This document shows positions 21,800 to 32,515 of a stretch of DNA of 64,000 nt, piece after piece. Below the pieces are notes generated by a model. The model saw only the letters and a list, made by a program, of their open reading frames with translations, was not told where the DNA came from and made no database searches. The translations under genes were made by a program, and so were the position numbers. The stretch lies in assembly GCA_024803745.1 (NCBI GenBank), contig JANJXV010000130.1, positions 610,501 through 674,500 on the forward strand. Reading direction: 5' to 3'. How positions within the stretch are numbered: position 1 is the first letter of the stretch; each line of letters begins with the position of its first letter. Origin of the DNA: Megascapheus bottae. Lineage: Eukaryota > Chordata > Mammalia > Rodentia > Geomyidae.

Positions 21800-22365
21800 T
21801 ACATGTGTTTCAGTTCATAAGTCTGAGAGGCCTCTTAGGAGATTCCCATGTTGGGGACCATCCGTGACAGAACCTGCAGGGAGGACTTCTGCAAATTGTT
21901 CATTCTGTCATCTCGTTTAACCACTGTCCTGCCCATCATCCAAGAATCTGAGCCGTTTCTCCTACCATCCTGGGACACCTAGTCTGAAATCCCAAAGGAA
22001 GACAAGGCCCTGGAGCTCAACCATAGGCCCCAATCCAGCACCCCACTCCCCACCCCCAGGCCAGGCATCACCACTTCCCAGCCCATCGCCTACAGGAGGA
22101 GCAGTTCCTTCAAAGGACATCTGGAGGTCATGTGGCTGCAGTGCCCACTGCGGCTATTGAATTCTGAAGTGGAATGAAAAAGCCATCAACATTGCTTCTC
22201 GGTTCATCAGACTGGAAAGCGACGCCCTGCCATTAGAGACTAAAGTCAAAGACTCACGAGGCGCTGAGTTACGCAGTGTGCACGACCATACATACTTGGC
22301 AATCTCTCATTTAGGGCTCACTGAAACAGCATTAACTTTCATTTTTCAGGTTATAAGGGGGGGTA
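21800..22365. other. Unique sequence, no gene seen
   Basis: About 560 bases of mixed composition; a block at about 22150-22300 is moderately GC-rich and could be conserved non-coding DNA, but nothing proves it. Confidence 0.3.
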
Positions 22366-22450
22366 GGGAGAGAGAGGGAGAGGGAGAGAGAGAGAGAAAG
22401 ACAGAGACAGAGACAGAGACAGACAGACAGACAGAGAGAGAGAGACAGAG
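22366..22450 (+). repeat. (GAGAGG)/(GACA)n purine-rich microsatellite
   Basis: Begins with ggg blocks and (gagagg), then (agacag)n, then (ga)n. The 81-codon plus ORF over it is a low-complexity shadow. Confidence 0.92.
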
Positions 22451-23055
22451 GAGATGTAACTTACCCAAGATCAAACACCATTTAGGATTTTTTTATTCAT
22501 TAATTGAGTTTAAAACAATGTAGGAGTTACACAAAGCACACACCTGCCGGCTAGTTGAAACTGCTGACTACTAGTGTGAGGCCTTTCTTCTATGCCATGC
22601 TAGTGCACCAGTTGCCTCAGATTAAAGCCTTTCTCTCAGATCACTACAATTGCACGTTCTAGAGCCTTGGGCTCTAGAACAAGGAACCCAGGCATCTCGG
22701 TTCTGTCTTTCATACGGTGTGGAGTAGCCAACTTAATGGTGGAAACGTACATTCCTTGGGTAAGTACTGTATGCATCAATGCACACACTCATGTCATGTA
22801 TGTAAGTGTAGACAGAGATGGATGAATAGATCATGACAGGTGCATGGATGGTGTATGCGTTGTGTATGTTTGTACCTAGCTATTTGTAAATACATGTAAC
22901 AAGTTGAGAAAAGCATCACCAAGCCAATACAGCTTTTTTTCTACCTTAGGAAGGGGAAAAAAAAGTCAAACACTACCAGAAGTTAGAAGACATATACTAA
23001 TGTTTCTTTTAAATAAGCTTCCAAAAATACAAACAAAACAGATGGCATAATTTAA

Positions 23056-23057
<2 letters not shown>

Positions 23058-23099
<42 letters not shown>
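23058..23099 (+). repeat. (TA)n microsatellite
   Basis: About 21 ta repeats; self-complementary, so it can extrude cruciforms. A minus-strand Ile-Tyr repeat ORF is its translation. Confidence 0.96.
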
Positions 23100-23101
<2 letters not shown>

Positions 23102-23879
23102 TGTGTAACATCCGTGTACCAATAGCAGTTAATAATCATTAAGCACAAATTCTGTACCCAGGGATTCTTCTCCATGTTTAATTAAGTTTAATTCTCTGCT
23201 CGCTACACCCCTGCAGGCACATTCTCCTAACACCACCTTTGAACAGCAGACAGGAAAGGGGCATAGTTTTTAGGCAGCTGCCCTCATCTCACAAAGCACA
23301 AATAAATGTCCCACCACCTCTGACCCCCACTCCTCTTCCCCAAACAAGCACTGAGGCCATTTTCTTTTCTGTTTTCTAACAGCATTCTGTGCATAACCAA
23401 GCGTGGTTTTAAATGAGAAAAAAATTATATAGAAAGGTATACAGCATAATAAACCCAACACCTACATATCCACCCTCTGCAATTAAAAGTTAATGTTTAT
23501 TTACATCCGTTAGGGTGTATTTAACATCTAGAATAACACTCAGTAACACTGGAATTTTCCTCGTTGCCTCTCCCAAGTTCACTCAGGCTTTATAGACAGC
23601 TTGCTCTTTATCAGCTGAGCAATCTTCTTATTCATGTGTTTGCTGGAGAGATTACTAAAGCCATGTGTAAATCCCATAAACAACATGCAACAACATATAG
23701 AACTGTGGTATAGTTTCATCTATTCCCTGCAGCATTTGTTTATCCTTGACATTATTTTCAAAGACCCATTTGGGCTGGCACATACCCATTCATCCATTAT
23801 CATAGCTCTATGACACAGAATCATGTTCATGTAAATTTTTGTCAATATAAACTCATTTATTGGTCAGAGTATGGATTAA

Positions 23880-24480
23880 TATATACTAGTATGTAATGTA
23901 TTGATATATAATGTACTAATATATAGCTAGCATGTTTAATATATTTGTAATATACACTCTTATTATAGTATATTATATTATTAGAAAATATGTTTATAGA
24001 TTATATTTATTTTTTTTCCCAATCTTGGGGCTTAAACTCAGGGCCTGAGCACTGTCCTTGGGCTTTACTCAAGGCTAGTTTTCTACCACTTCCAGCTTTC
24101 CTGTGTATGTGATATGGAAGAATAGAGCCCAGGTCTTTGTGCATTCTAGGCAAGTACTTTACCACTGAGTCAAACTCCCAGCCCCTATATTTATAAATGT
24201 ATTATATTATATACTTACAACACATTATAAAAACATTTAGAATATGGTATAATTATATTATTAAATATAATATATAGTAGTATAGTATATATAGTATATA
24301 AATAGTATAGTGTATATTACTGGATTGTATATGCTGTAATATATACACTAAATATATTATATATAAATGCATGTACTGTGTATAGATTATACTTCTGTAG
24401 ACAGATTTATAGATTTATATCTGTAGATTAGTAAATACATTAATTGATTAACATATTAATACATAAATCTAGACCCTAAT
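23880..24480. repeat. AT-rich degenerate tata/tagta region
   Basis: Both sides of the SINE at 24012-24185 are built from variants of atata, tagtata and tatta. Overall more than 80 percent A+T by eye. No clean repeat unit. Confidence 0.6.
24012..24185 (-). repeat. IDL-Geo SINE, antisense, internally shortened
   Basis: Complement of Geo ('ggggcttaaactcagggcctgagc', 'tttctaccacttcc') and of the tRNA-like half ('gagcccaggtctttgtgc', 'aggcaagtactttaccac'). Part of Geo around 'gagccacagcacc' is missing. Confidence 0.82.
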
Positions 24481-25039
24481 AGATTAATTTGGTTGATTAC
24501 TACATTTTAAAATTGAAGTTCATATAACATAAAATATACCATTACATCAACTTTGTAGGATATGTTTTTCAAAACAACTAATTTCAAAGTAAATTGAGGA
24601 TTCCCTAACTTAAATATGCCAAAACCAGTAAGGGAGACAGCACTCTCCAGACATGCCTGTCCTTTCAAGTTATATTTCCCAAACCACCTAAACTCAAACG
24701 GCTCACAGCCACCTCCATTCAGTTTAGGCTTCATTCTGCTGGAGTTGCTAACTGCCCATCTACATTAGCAAACTCAAAGTGGATCCAGCAATCTAGATTG
24801 GCTTCTCTGGACAAAGAGCAATCTATCTTCATTTGTCCTTGAACAAAATGCCATACGGTGAAAAGTAACAAACATCTCTCTCTTACATTCAGAGGAGCTG
24901 AAAGTCTGGCACCCAGGTTATCCAGCTTGGCTGCCCTCTGGTGAGAGCTCTTTCTGTATGGAGTCCTTGGTGCTTTCTCATTATCTCTTTCTTCACAGGT
25001 AGAGGAAAGGGGAAGTCTAATCTCCCTTTCTCTTTTTAC

Positions 25040-25450
25040 AGGTCACTGATCTGTCAGGAGGGTCCCCACCCTTGTAATTTCATTATCCTGTCATGACTCC
25101 AGCAAAGTCTGATCTCTCAACACCACCACACAGTGGGTTAGTGTTTCGATATATTAATAGGTGGTGCAGGGGAGGGAAAGCATTGGGTCTCCCCGAGGCC
25201 GAGCCGAGCCTGGGTGTAAATACACGGCCCATTTGTGCAGTGGGTGCAAAATACGGCGATGAGCTAAATGTCCCCACCCAGTGTCCAGATTCTGGCCCTG
25301 GTCTCAGGTGCGGGTACAGAGCAGTCAAGCCATGGCTGCCTGCCTCCTGCTCCAGAAGTGAGGCAAACATTTGCTGCTGGGATGGAAAGGCCTGCTTCTC
25401 TGTTTTGTCTGTGAAAACTGCCTCTCATAAATAAGAGATCAAACCAGGAA
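25040..25450. other. GC-richer unique segment with overlapping ORFs
   Basis: Preceded by a good acceptor-like 'tctccctttctctttttacag' pattern ending near 25042. Contains several CpGs ('ccccgaggccgagccgagcc', 'atacggcgatg') and ORFs of 95-113 codons on both strands (25083-25370 minus, 25093-25434 plus). No domain is recognisable in any frame; ORFs on both strands suggest composition rather than coding. Confidence 0.3.
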
Positions 25451-25887
25451 CGCATATCAAAGCAGATGCAGCCAGTGCCGGGCTAGCCAGGAAGGAAGAC
25501 AGAGAATTATAAAATGAGTCTACAGCCCTTGAGCTGAGCATGACAAGGAAGGAAGAAGCAAAATCACCCCAGAACCTGAGGAATGTGCTACCCAGAGACT
25601 GTTCCACTACTAACAGGAATGGATCACCCAACTAATTCATCTGTCTAACCACCCAACGTGGAAAACTGCACCTCTTAGGACACAGAGACCCTGGGAATGG
25701 ATCAGTTGTATAACCAAACCACCTGGCTACCTTCCCACTCAGCCATGTCAGCAATTTAAGTGTTCAGATCAGTAGAGACCGGAGTTGGAATCCCATTTCC
25801 ATCATTTACACATTAAAATCACTTCTGGGTTAGGAACTTGAGCCCCACCAATCTACTTTCCAGACCTGTAAAACTGGGATAACGGAT

Positions 25888-26106
25888 TGGGTGCTGATGG
25901 GCTCGTGCCAGTCCTCCTAGCTACTCAGGAGGCTGAGATCTGAGGATCACAGTTCAAAGCCAGCCCAGAAAGGAATATCCCTGAGATTCACCAATTAACT
26001 ACTGCCCCCTCTAAAAGACCAAAAGGAGCGCTGTGGCTCAGTTGACATTGATGCTAGCCTTGAGCAAAAAAAGCTCAGGGACAGCACCCAGGCCCTGAGC
26101 TCGAGT
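25888..26106 (+). repeat. 7SL-Geo SINE
   Basis: Head 'ggtgctgatgggctcgtgccag', block 'actcaggaggctgagatctgaggatc' (two parts), Geo half 'gcgctgtggctcagttgac' and 'ggccctgagctcgag'. No A tail left. Confidence 0.85.
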
Positions 26107-26559
26107 GGTGGCATGCACTCACAGGCATACCGGTTTCCTCTGAGTCACGAGACACCTGAGTAGTGAGGTTGACCACACTTGAGGGCCCATGGCTTCAGAG
26201 ATACCTGCCAACATTTCCTATCCCAGGCCTCACAGAGCTGCAGTGAGGAGGAAAAGCTACATGCTGGGAAATGACCCCCTGGCCTACAGGATATGGTGGG
26301 CTCCCTTGGCTTTGCCCTAAGACAGAAAAGGCTCACAAGGCCTTCTTCACCCAAAGCCCTCAGGTCCCATCTGGATCTTAGGAGAACTGATAGAAATCCT
26401 GAGCATTCATTCCTGTGGAAGAGCTCTTTCTCTCCTGCATCTAAGCGCAAGACAGCTCTAAGCTGACCTTGGAGTCCCTGGAGTCTAGGACAGCTTCAAA
26501 ACAGTACATAGAAGAAAGCATGCCCGTTAGGGACCCGCCATTCTGGGTTGGAAAACTGG

Positions 26560-26640
26560 CTCCATCAGTTGGCCACTTGTTCATGTTACTGAACCCCCAG
26601 ATTCTCATCAGTAATGAAAATGATGATCCATTGTTTTAAA
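26560..26640 (-). repeat. Possible MIR fossil
   Basis: 'actggctccatcagttggccac' ... 'cccccagattctcatcagtaatgaaaatg' resembles the MIR segment ending in ctcatctgtaaaatg. Confidence 0.35.
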
Positions 26641-26837
26641 GCAGACTGTCCAAAACATCTAAGTGAGAAATGGGAAAAGTGAATTTCCTGCACTCAACTG
26701 GGGAGAATGCTATGCATGATGAACCTACCAACAGTCGTTGTGATAAAACTGTGGATGAACATTTGCTAACTGTGTTGACTGCTGTTGGCGTCCCCTGCAC
26801 CCCTGACTATCAACCCATTTTATCTTCTAAAGAACCC

Positions 26838-27048
26838 TGAGAGAAACCGATAGCTCTCATCCCAGCCACTCAGGAGGCTGGGGTCTGAGGATCATGGTTC
26901 AAAGCCAGCCCAGGTAGGAAAGTCTGTGAGACTCTTATCTCCAATTAGCCATAATAAGAAAAAAAAGCCAGAAGAGGAGATGTGGCTCAAGTGCTAGCCT
27001 TGAATAAAAAAGCTCAAGGACAGCACCCAAACCGTGAGTTCAAGCCCA
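26838..27048 (+). repeat. 7SL-Geo SINE whose tail became a purine array
   Basis: 'agctctcatcccagccactcaggaggctgg', linker 'gactcttatctccaattagcc', Geo half 'agatgtggctcaagtgctagcc', end 'gagttcaagcccagg'. Its 3' end runs directly into (ac)n and the following GGGA array. Confidence 0.88.
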
Positions 27049-27246
27049 GGACACACACACACACAGAGGAGGGGGGGAGAGGGAGGAGAAGGGGGAGGGA
27101 GGGGAAGGGAGGGAGAAGGAGGGAGAGGGAGGGAGAGGGAGGGAGAGGGAGGGGGAGGGGGGAGGGAGAGAGGGAGAGAGGGAGAGAGGGAGAGAGGGAG
27201 AGAGGGAGAGAGGGAGAGAGGAAGAGGGAGAGAGGGAGAGAGAGAA
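27049..27246 (+). repeat. Polypurine (GGGAGA)n array after a SINE tail
   Basis: Eight ac repeats, then ggggggga and (gggagaggga)n blocks to (gggagaga)n. Contains many G-runs of 3 or more, so G-quadruplex capable. ORFs of 79-94 codons over it on both strands are low complexity. Confidence 0.95.
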
Positions 27247-27249
27247 GCA

Positions 27250-28449
27250 CAGCAGAGGCAGTGTGATGGTTAGTCTTGAATGGCATCCTGATTGGCTTGG
27301 GGGAAACCTGGGAAGTTAGGAAAGGCCACCTTGGGGTGTGTCTGAGTCCTTTCCTGAGAGCAATAACTGAAGGGAAGACCCAATGAAGGGGTAGAAATCT
27401 CTCTGCAAGTGAGCAGAATCCTCCCAGGGCCTAATCAGGGTAAGAGGAAAAAGGGAAAGGAAGCCACCTCAAGCAAACTTTCTCCTTCTCCCTCCCTTCT
27501 CTTCCTCATCCTCTCAATCCCTCCCCTCTCCTCTTTGGCCACCAGGACATAACTTGCTTTGATCTTTCCTGCACCATTCCTACCAGAATGACCTTAAGCA
27601 CAGAGCAAATGCCTTTTCTCTTAGGTTGTTTTCTCTGTTGTTTGTCCCAGCAATGAGAACTTAATCAACAGGGAACATGCTTGGGTATCTCTGCTTTGTA
27701 GGAAACTGAGGCACAGGGAAGCGGCAAGCCTTTGGTCAAGGGCAAGGGCAAGGTCACAAGATGATAGGAGCCCGCATCAGAATTCAAGAAAGCCATCTAG
27801 CCTGGAGCCATGCTTCTTAGTCCCTCTGTTGTTTTTCTTTCACCTGCTCTTCAGCCAGAGGTGGCCTTAGACGTGGCAAAGCCCCACATTAACTCGGGCA
27901 CGCTGCCACTTTTGTCTTTGCATCACTTGGTTCAAATATTCTGCCCCTGGCAGAACATTTCCCTACCTCACAGGCATCTTGGCAACAATTATAAACTTCT
28001 TATTAAATTCTTATTAACTCATTAGAGAATTTAAAAAAAAAAGCACTGCTCAAATTAACCACATCAACCATTAGTCTTCTCTCAGTTTGTGAATCCCATT
28101 TGCTCTCAGGAATAACAAGGAATGAGATCAGATGATAAATGATAGTATTTATGGGCTGTTTGGGTTGCAATTTCTCCCAGTGTGAGGGTTTAAAATCATT
28201 GGTCCTGAGCTGATCAGATTAAATCATGTTAGGTATGGCTCAAGCCTTCACATGGCTTCTTCTGAGCATTATTTGTTCTAAGTAAATATTATTTGATAAT
28301 ATGCAGATTCCCAATCCTACAAATAAATTTCCCCAAAGCAGTGTCTTCCATACTTACCGTGACTCTTGGGTTGCAAGAAACATAACTAGAACTGATTTGA
28401 ACCAAAAGTAAGGAAGGGAAAGATTGATCATGCTGTGTAAGAGCAGGAA
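27250..28449. other. Unique sequence with one MIR
   Basis: A MIR fossil lies at about 27698-27800 ('aggaaactgaggcacagggaagcgg', 'caaggtcacaagatgatagg'). A polypyrimidine stretch lies at 27478-27535. Otherwise nothing recognisable; a 71-codon plus ORF at 27810 has no domain. Confidence 0.4.
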
Positions 28450-28674
28450 GATGGCTGGGGGCTCAGATATGTAATCTGAGCTACAGAGAGGCTGAGACCT
28501 GAGGATCTTGGTTTGAAGCCAGCCCAAGCAGGAAAAGTCTATGAGACTCATGTCCAATTAACTATTCAAAAAGCCACAAGTGGAGCTGTGATTTAAGTGG
28601 TAGAATGCCAGGCTTGAGTGAAAAATCTCAGGGACAGTGCCCAGGCCTTGAGTTCAAGCCCTTGTGCCAGCACA
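28450..28674 (+). repeat. 7SL-Geo SINE whose tail became a purine array
   Basis: 'ctggggg ctcagatatgtaatctg' head, 'gaggctgagacctgaggatc', linker 'tatgagactcatgtccaatt', Geo half 'gagctgtgatttaagtggtag', end 'gagttcaagcccttgtgcc'. Confidence 0.87.
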
Positions 28675-28836
28675 GAAGAAAGACAGAAAGAGAGAGGAGA
28701 AAGGTGGAAGGGAAGGAAGAGAGGGAGAGGGAGGAAGGGAAGAGAAAACAAAGTGAGGCAAAGAGAGGGAGAAAGAAATCAAGAGAAAAATAGAGGAAGA
28801 GAGAGAAATAAAAGGAGACAGAGAGAAAGGCAACAG
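28675..28836 (+). repeat. Polypurine (GAAA/GAGA/GGAA)n array
   Basis: A+G only apart from a few c/t; grows out of the A-rich tail of the SINE just upstream. 103-codon Arg/Lys/Glu-rich plus ORF is low complexity. Confidence 0.93.
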
Positions 28837-28925
28837 ACAAGAAAATGGCTTAGTAGTTTCTTTAAAAGCATACATTTGCCATGTAACCAGCTTTCCCATG
28901 CCCTTGTACTTTTAAGAGAAAGACT

Positions 28926-29395
28926 ATGAAAGTCTATGTCCACAAAAAGATATATAGCCAAATGTACAAGACACTATTACTCATCATTTTCAGTCAGAAA
29001 TTGAAAGTTGGGGGGGGAGAAACCACCCAACAACAGACAAATGGATCAATCATGAACTACTGGACTATTGATGTGAGGATCAACAGAAACATATCTTCAA
29101 ATTATTATGCTGAATTAAACAAGCCAGACCAAAACACAGAATACATATTGTAGAGTTCCCTGGACACAAAATACTAGAAAATAAAAATTACTTGTGACGG
29201 AAACAGATCGGTGGTTGCCTGGGGTTTAGAGGGCAATGAAGAGAAAGGCCTCAAAGGGGCTCCAGTACACGCTGGGATGCTGTGGATCTATTCACGGTAT
29301 TGGTGGTGACTCAAGGAACATCCTCTAATGACACACGTGAAAACGTACACAAGCTATTACATCAACCGCATCTCCTTAAAGCTGAAGAACGAAAG
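28926..29395 (+). repeat. Ancient L1M-type 3' end
   Basis: In order: 'gtccacaaaaagatatatagcc' pattern, 'gacaaatggatcaatcatgaactactgg', 'attatgctgaattaaacaagccagacc', 'cagatcggtggttgcctgggg', 'ggcctcaaaggggc', 'ggtattggtggtgac'. This is the known order of the end of ORF2 and 3' UTR in old mammalian L1s (…aatggataaac…attatgctgagtgaaagaagccag…cagatcagtggttgcctgggg…). Heavily mutated; no open ORF2 frame. Confidence 0.75.
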
Positions 29396-29682
29396 AAAAT
29401 AGTGGGTCACACCACCAACAGCCTTCATTTCAAACAGCAGATAGGATACACGGAAAGACTGTAAACCCCACCCCGCTCATCTCTTTCTCAATTCTCCATG
29501 ATGGCCTGGGCACCTCTGCAAGGTAACCTTGTCCCAACTACTGCACATGTGAGGACCTTGGGTGCTGGCAACACTAGGAGCTCAACAATCAAGAAGGCCC
29601 CCACTCTGCTTTGGTCTGTCTGCACAAGACCACAGATAGACTCTACATGCCTGTGTTTCCCTTCAGGCCACTACTTAGAAAT

Positions 29683-29970
29683 GGGAGGAGGGAGGACGAA
29701 AGGGAGGAGGAGGGAGGAGGAAGAAGGAGGGAAGAGGAAGAAGGAGGAAGAAGGAGGGAGGAGGAGGAAGGAGGGAGGGGGAGGGGGAGGAGGAGGGAGG
29801 GGAGGGGGAGGAAGGGGGAGGGGGAGGAGGAGGGAGGGGGAGGGGGAGGGAGGGGGAGGAGGAGGGGAGAGGAGGAGGAGGACAAGGACCACGACAACAA
29901 CAACAACAAAGAAGGAAGGAGAGATAGGTAGAGGGAGAAGAAAGAGAAGGAAGATGAGAGGGATGGTGGG
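29683..29970 (+). repeat. Polypurine (GGA/GGGGGA)n array
   Basis: About 290 bases, A+G only in its core, with many ggggg runs between 29770 and 29880, then (gacaacaac) and a final GA-rich part. The 106-208 codon ORFs over it on the plus strand and Ser/Pro/Leu ORFs on the minus are composition artefacts. Strong G-quadruplex and triplex potential. Confidence 0.95.
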
Positions 29971-30179
29971 AGAGAAAGAATTGGCCCTATTTGAGATGTG
30001 TATTCACCCCTGTCGTTGGGAGGTAGGTCTAGTTCCAGAAGAAATAGATACCCAAACACAGTCTCAAAAGGGATTCATCGTAAGCCAAAACTATATTGCA
30101 ATTTTTTTTTATCTCTTCTACTGAGAACGATGAAAGGACTGACGCTGATCAAGATGCATGTGCTCATAAACTGACATGT

Positions 30180-30236
30180 GGAAGTGAAACTCCTTTGTAC
30201 AACGAGTGAAAGATTATAATAAAGTTACAATAAAAA
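30180..30236 (+). repeat. Possible L1-like 3' tail
   Basis: 'gaagtgaaactcctttgtacaacgag' followed by 'ataataaagttacaataaaaa' resembles '...gtaacccctttgtacaac' near 53070 in this window and known L1 3' ends. Short and uncertain. Confidence 0.3.
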
Positions 30237-30438
30237 TATGACGGCTACAAATATGTATTTAAATTACGCAATTTTTTTAGTGTAGGCAAATCAACTGTTG
30301 ACTGAAATATTAGGTGGTAAATGGCTGACATTAAGTGTGAGCTCTGACACGGCCAATGCTACTAAACAGTAAATTCTATCTGACGCCGAGTGACTCCAGG
30401 TTGTGCCTTTTGCCTCAATCCAAGTGTTTTCTATGAGT

Positions 30439-30640
30439 TGGGCATGATCTTGCACACCTGTAAGCCCAGAACTTGAGAGGCTGAGGCAGAGAACCTCAAA
30501 TACACTGTCTCAAAAGACACAAAAGGACAGCAAGCAAACATTATTTTCTGTACCACACTCTGTTCTCAATTTCTCAAATTCTTGATCTAAATTTAAAACA
30601 TTTGCCTAGGTCTTGAGTTGAGCTCTCAACACCAAAAAAA
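30439..30640 (+). repeat. B1-dID-type SINE
   Basis: B1 half 'gggcatgatcttgcacacctgtaagcc' ... 'gaggctgaggcagagaacc' and a weak ID half ('tttgcctaggtcttgagttgagctctcaacacc' in parts) with an A tail; a non-SINE block lies between. Confidence 0.55.
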
Positions 30641-30903
30641 ATGAAAACAAGAAGAAAACCCTGATAATCATTCCATATTTTCAAAAAATCTATCTTTGTG
30701 GCCTTCAAGTCCCTGAGGTCAGCCTTGTACAGAAAACAGCAGAGGAATGGGTAGCAAAAGACTGAAGGTTACCCCAAAACTACTTCCCAGGATGCTCTTT
30801 ACAGGCAGGGGATGGCATTGCTTTTCAGTTGCCAAAGCACATTTCCAACATACCAGACACTGGTGAGTCACCTCATAGTTCCTGTGGTTTAGGCCCAGCT
30901 TAC

Positions 30904-31015
30904 CTGGTCTGCAGCTTGTGGACCCCGTGTCCAGACAGCCGCGTGACTGGAGAAGAGTCTGCTGCTGCAGAGACATCATCCCCTTGATGGCTGGCTGATG
31001 GAGTTCACTTTGAGG
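30904..31015 (-). CDS. Candidate exon D of an unidentified minus-strand gene
   Basis: A 112-base segment bounded on the minus strand by an acceptor (pyrimidine-rich, ending 'cttcgtcatgcag') and a donor 'accag|gtaagc'. Only one of three frames is open: it starts on a codon boundary (phase 0) and reads 37 codons, beginning PQSELHQPAIKG and ending GCLDTGSTSCRP, plus one base. I recognise no domain. Its phase fits candidate exon C (33002-33265). The next acceptor-like site, near 30730, would give an immediate stop. Splice-like sites around chance ORFs are common, so this is weak evidence. Confidence 0.17.
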
Positions 31016-31379
31016 CTGCATGACGAAGGGAAAGGCCAGAGACGTGAGGTACCCCCAACCCTTCAGCCACTCTTCTTCCATCTAGAAATGCAAGGGCGTT
31101 GTCATGTAAAAGGGCAGGGCTTACAGACTGCCTTGCAGCTGTGAAAAAAAAAATCAACATGAGGGCGAAAGGCTTTGAAACCCAGCCATCAAACAGCAAC
31201 TTCCCTGTTCCTGGAGATCTGTAGGAGAGCTCTTTCTTGGGGTGCACCTGTAGAACCTTCGAGTCTAATCTAAAATACCCTGTCAAGAAGAAGCTGAGGA
31301 GCAAGCACAGCCCAGGTAGAAGAGAAGAAGCATGCCGCCATCAGCGGGCTTCGCAGTGGATCAGAACTCTTTAACCCTT

Positions 31380-31800
31380 GCACCTGGACTGGGACCAGGT
31401 GGGGTTGATTCTACCAAGACTCTGCTTGTAAACAACCCACACCTCTAGTTCCCCTGCCCTGGCCAATCAGATGAAAAAGCCATCACTCCTGGCCAATGGA
31501 CAGACAGGTCTTTTGGTATGCTCTTGTCTCCAACCTTCAATAAAGCCATTGTTTTTCCTTTCAAAGAGCATGTGGGGCCTGTGACCTTCACATGGTCACG
31601 AATTCCATCCTTGCACCCTTCCGTTACTTGAAGCTTCTCTCCCTCCCTCTCTCTTGTTCCTCTCTCTCGCCCCCGTCCTGTTCCCCCTCCATTTTTCTAT
31701 TTCATTCTCTCTCTACTGAAGTTATCCTGTGTCGTCTCTCCCCTCTGTAGTAAATCTCTCTCTACTTCCTACTATACTCTTTTAAGGACCCCTTGGTTGG
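31380..31800 (+). mobile_element. LTR-like segment, possibly a solo LTR fragment
   Basis: Two CCAAT-type boxes ('ggccaatcag', 'ggccaatgg') about 40 bases apart are followed at about 31548 by 'caataaagcc', then a long pyrimidine-rich (ctctctc) stretch to about 31745. This order (U3 boxes, polyadenylation signal, CT-rich R/U5) is common in rodent class I/II ERV LTRs. I see no clear TG...CA ends, no TATA box, no internal gag/pol region, and no target duplication, so it may instead be unique DNA. Confidence 0.33.
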
Positions 31801-31875
31801 CTACATAGGAGCTAGTTTTTGTTTGGAGAGTAAGCTTAAGGAATTATCTAATATTCTCCTGTGTGTGTTGTGTTG

Positions 31876-32025
31876 TGTGTTGAGACTTGAACTCAGGCTT
31901 GGGCACTGTCCCTAAGCTTTTTCCTTTTTTTTTTTTGCTCAAGGCTAATGCTCTACCACTTGAGCCACAGATCTACTTTTGGCTTTTTTTTTCAGTAGTT
32001 AATTGGAAATAAGAGTGTCAGGTAC
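31876..32025 (-). repeat. 7SL-Geo SINE, antisense, first part (host of the nest)
   Basis: Complement of Geo: 'gagacttgaactcaggcttggg', 'ctctaccacttgagccac', then complement of the linker 'gttaattggaaataagagt'. Interrupted at 32025 by an IDL-Geo copy; it resumes at 32442. Confidence 0.85.
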
Positions 32026-32430
32026 GGGGCCGGGAGTTTGGCCTACCGGTAGAGTGCTTGCCTAGCATGCATGAAGACCCAGGTTCGATTCCTCAGTAAT
32101 ACATACATAGAAAAAAGCTGGAAGTGGTGCTGTAACTCAAGTGGTAGAGCAATAGCCTTGAGAAAAAGACTAAGGATGGGCCAGGAGTTTGGCCTAGTGG
32201 TTAAAGTGCTTGCCTAGCATGCATGAAGACCCGGGTTCAGTTCCTCGGTACCACATGTAGAAAAAAGCCGAAGTGGTGCTGAGGCTCAAGTGGTAGAGCT
32301 CTAGCCTTGAGAAAGTCCAAGGACAGTGCTCAGGCCCTGAGCTCAAGCCCAGGACTGGCAAAAAAAAGAGAAAAAGACTAAGGACAGTGCTCAGTCCCTG
32401 AGTTCAAGCCCCATGACTGGCAAAAAAAAA
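32026..32430 (+). repeat. IDL-Geo SINE (middle layer) split by another IDL-Geo
   Basis: Left half and first part of Geo at 32026-32176, remainder of Geo ('cagtgctcagtccctgagttcaagccccatgactgg' in parts) and a 9-A tail at 32368-32430. It is inserted in the antisense SINE with flanks gtgtcaggtac (32015-32025) and gtctcaggtac (32431-32441), an 11-bp duplication with one mismatch. Confidence 0.9.
32177..32367 (+). repeat. IDL-Geo SINE (innermost layer)
   Basis: Complete IDL-Geo with tRNA-like half, Geo half and A tail, inserted in the Geo half of another IDL-Geo. The 17-bp duplication gagaaaaagactaagga is identical at 32160-32176 and 32368-32384, marking it as the youngest of the three elements. 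Confidence 0.93.
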
Positions 32431-32441
32431 GTCTCAGGTAC

Positions 32442-32515
32442 TTTCTGCCCAGGATGGTTTTGAACCATAAGCTACCTGCTGAATTACAGAATGCATACCT
32501 GTCCAACGGGCCCGT
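32442..32515 (-). repeat. 7SL-Geo SINE, antisense, second part
   Basis: Continuation of the host SINE: complement of 'aaagtccatg...' ('tttctgcccaggatggttttgaacc') and of the 7SL head ('gaattacagaatgcatacctgtcc'). The two parts join smoothly across the inserted elements. Confidence 0.8.

Noticed and set aside
29498..30124. 208-codon plus-strand ORF
   Set aside because: Its core is Arg/Gly/Glu repeats from the (gga)n array at 29683-29970; the flanks show no protein-like features.
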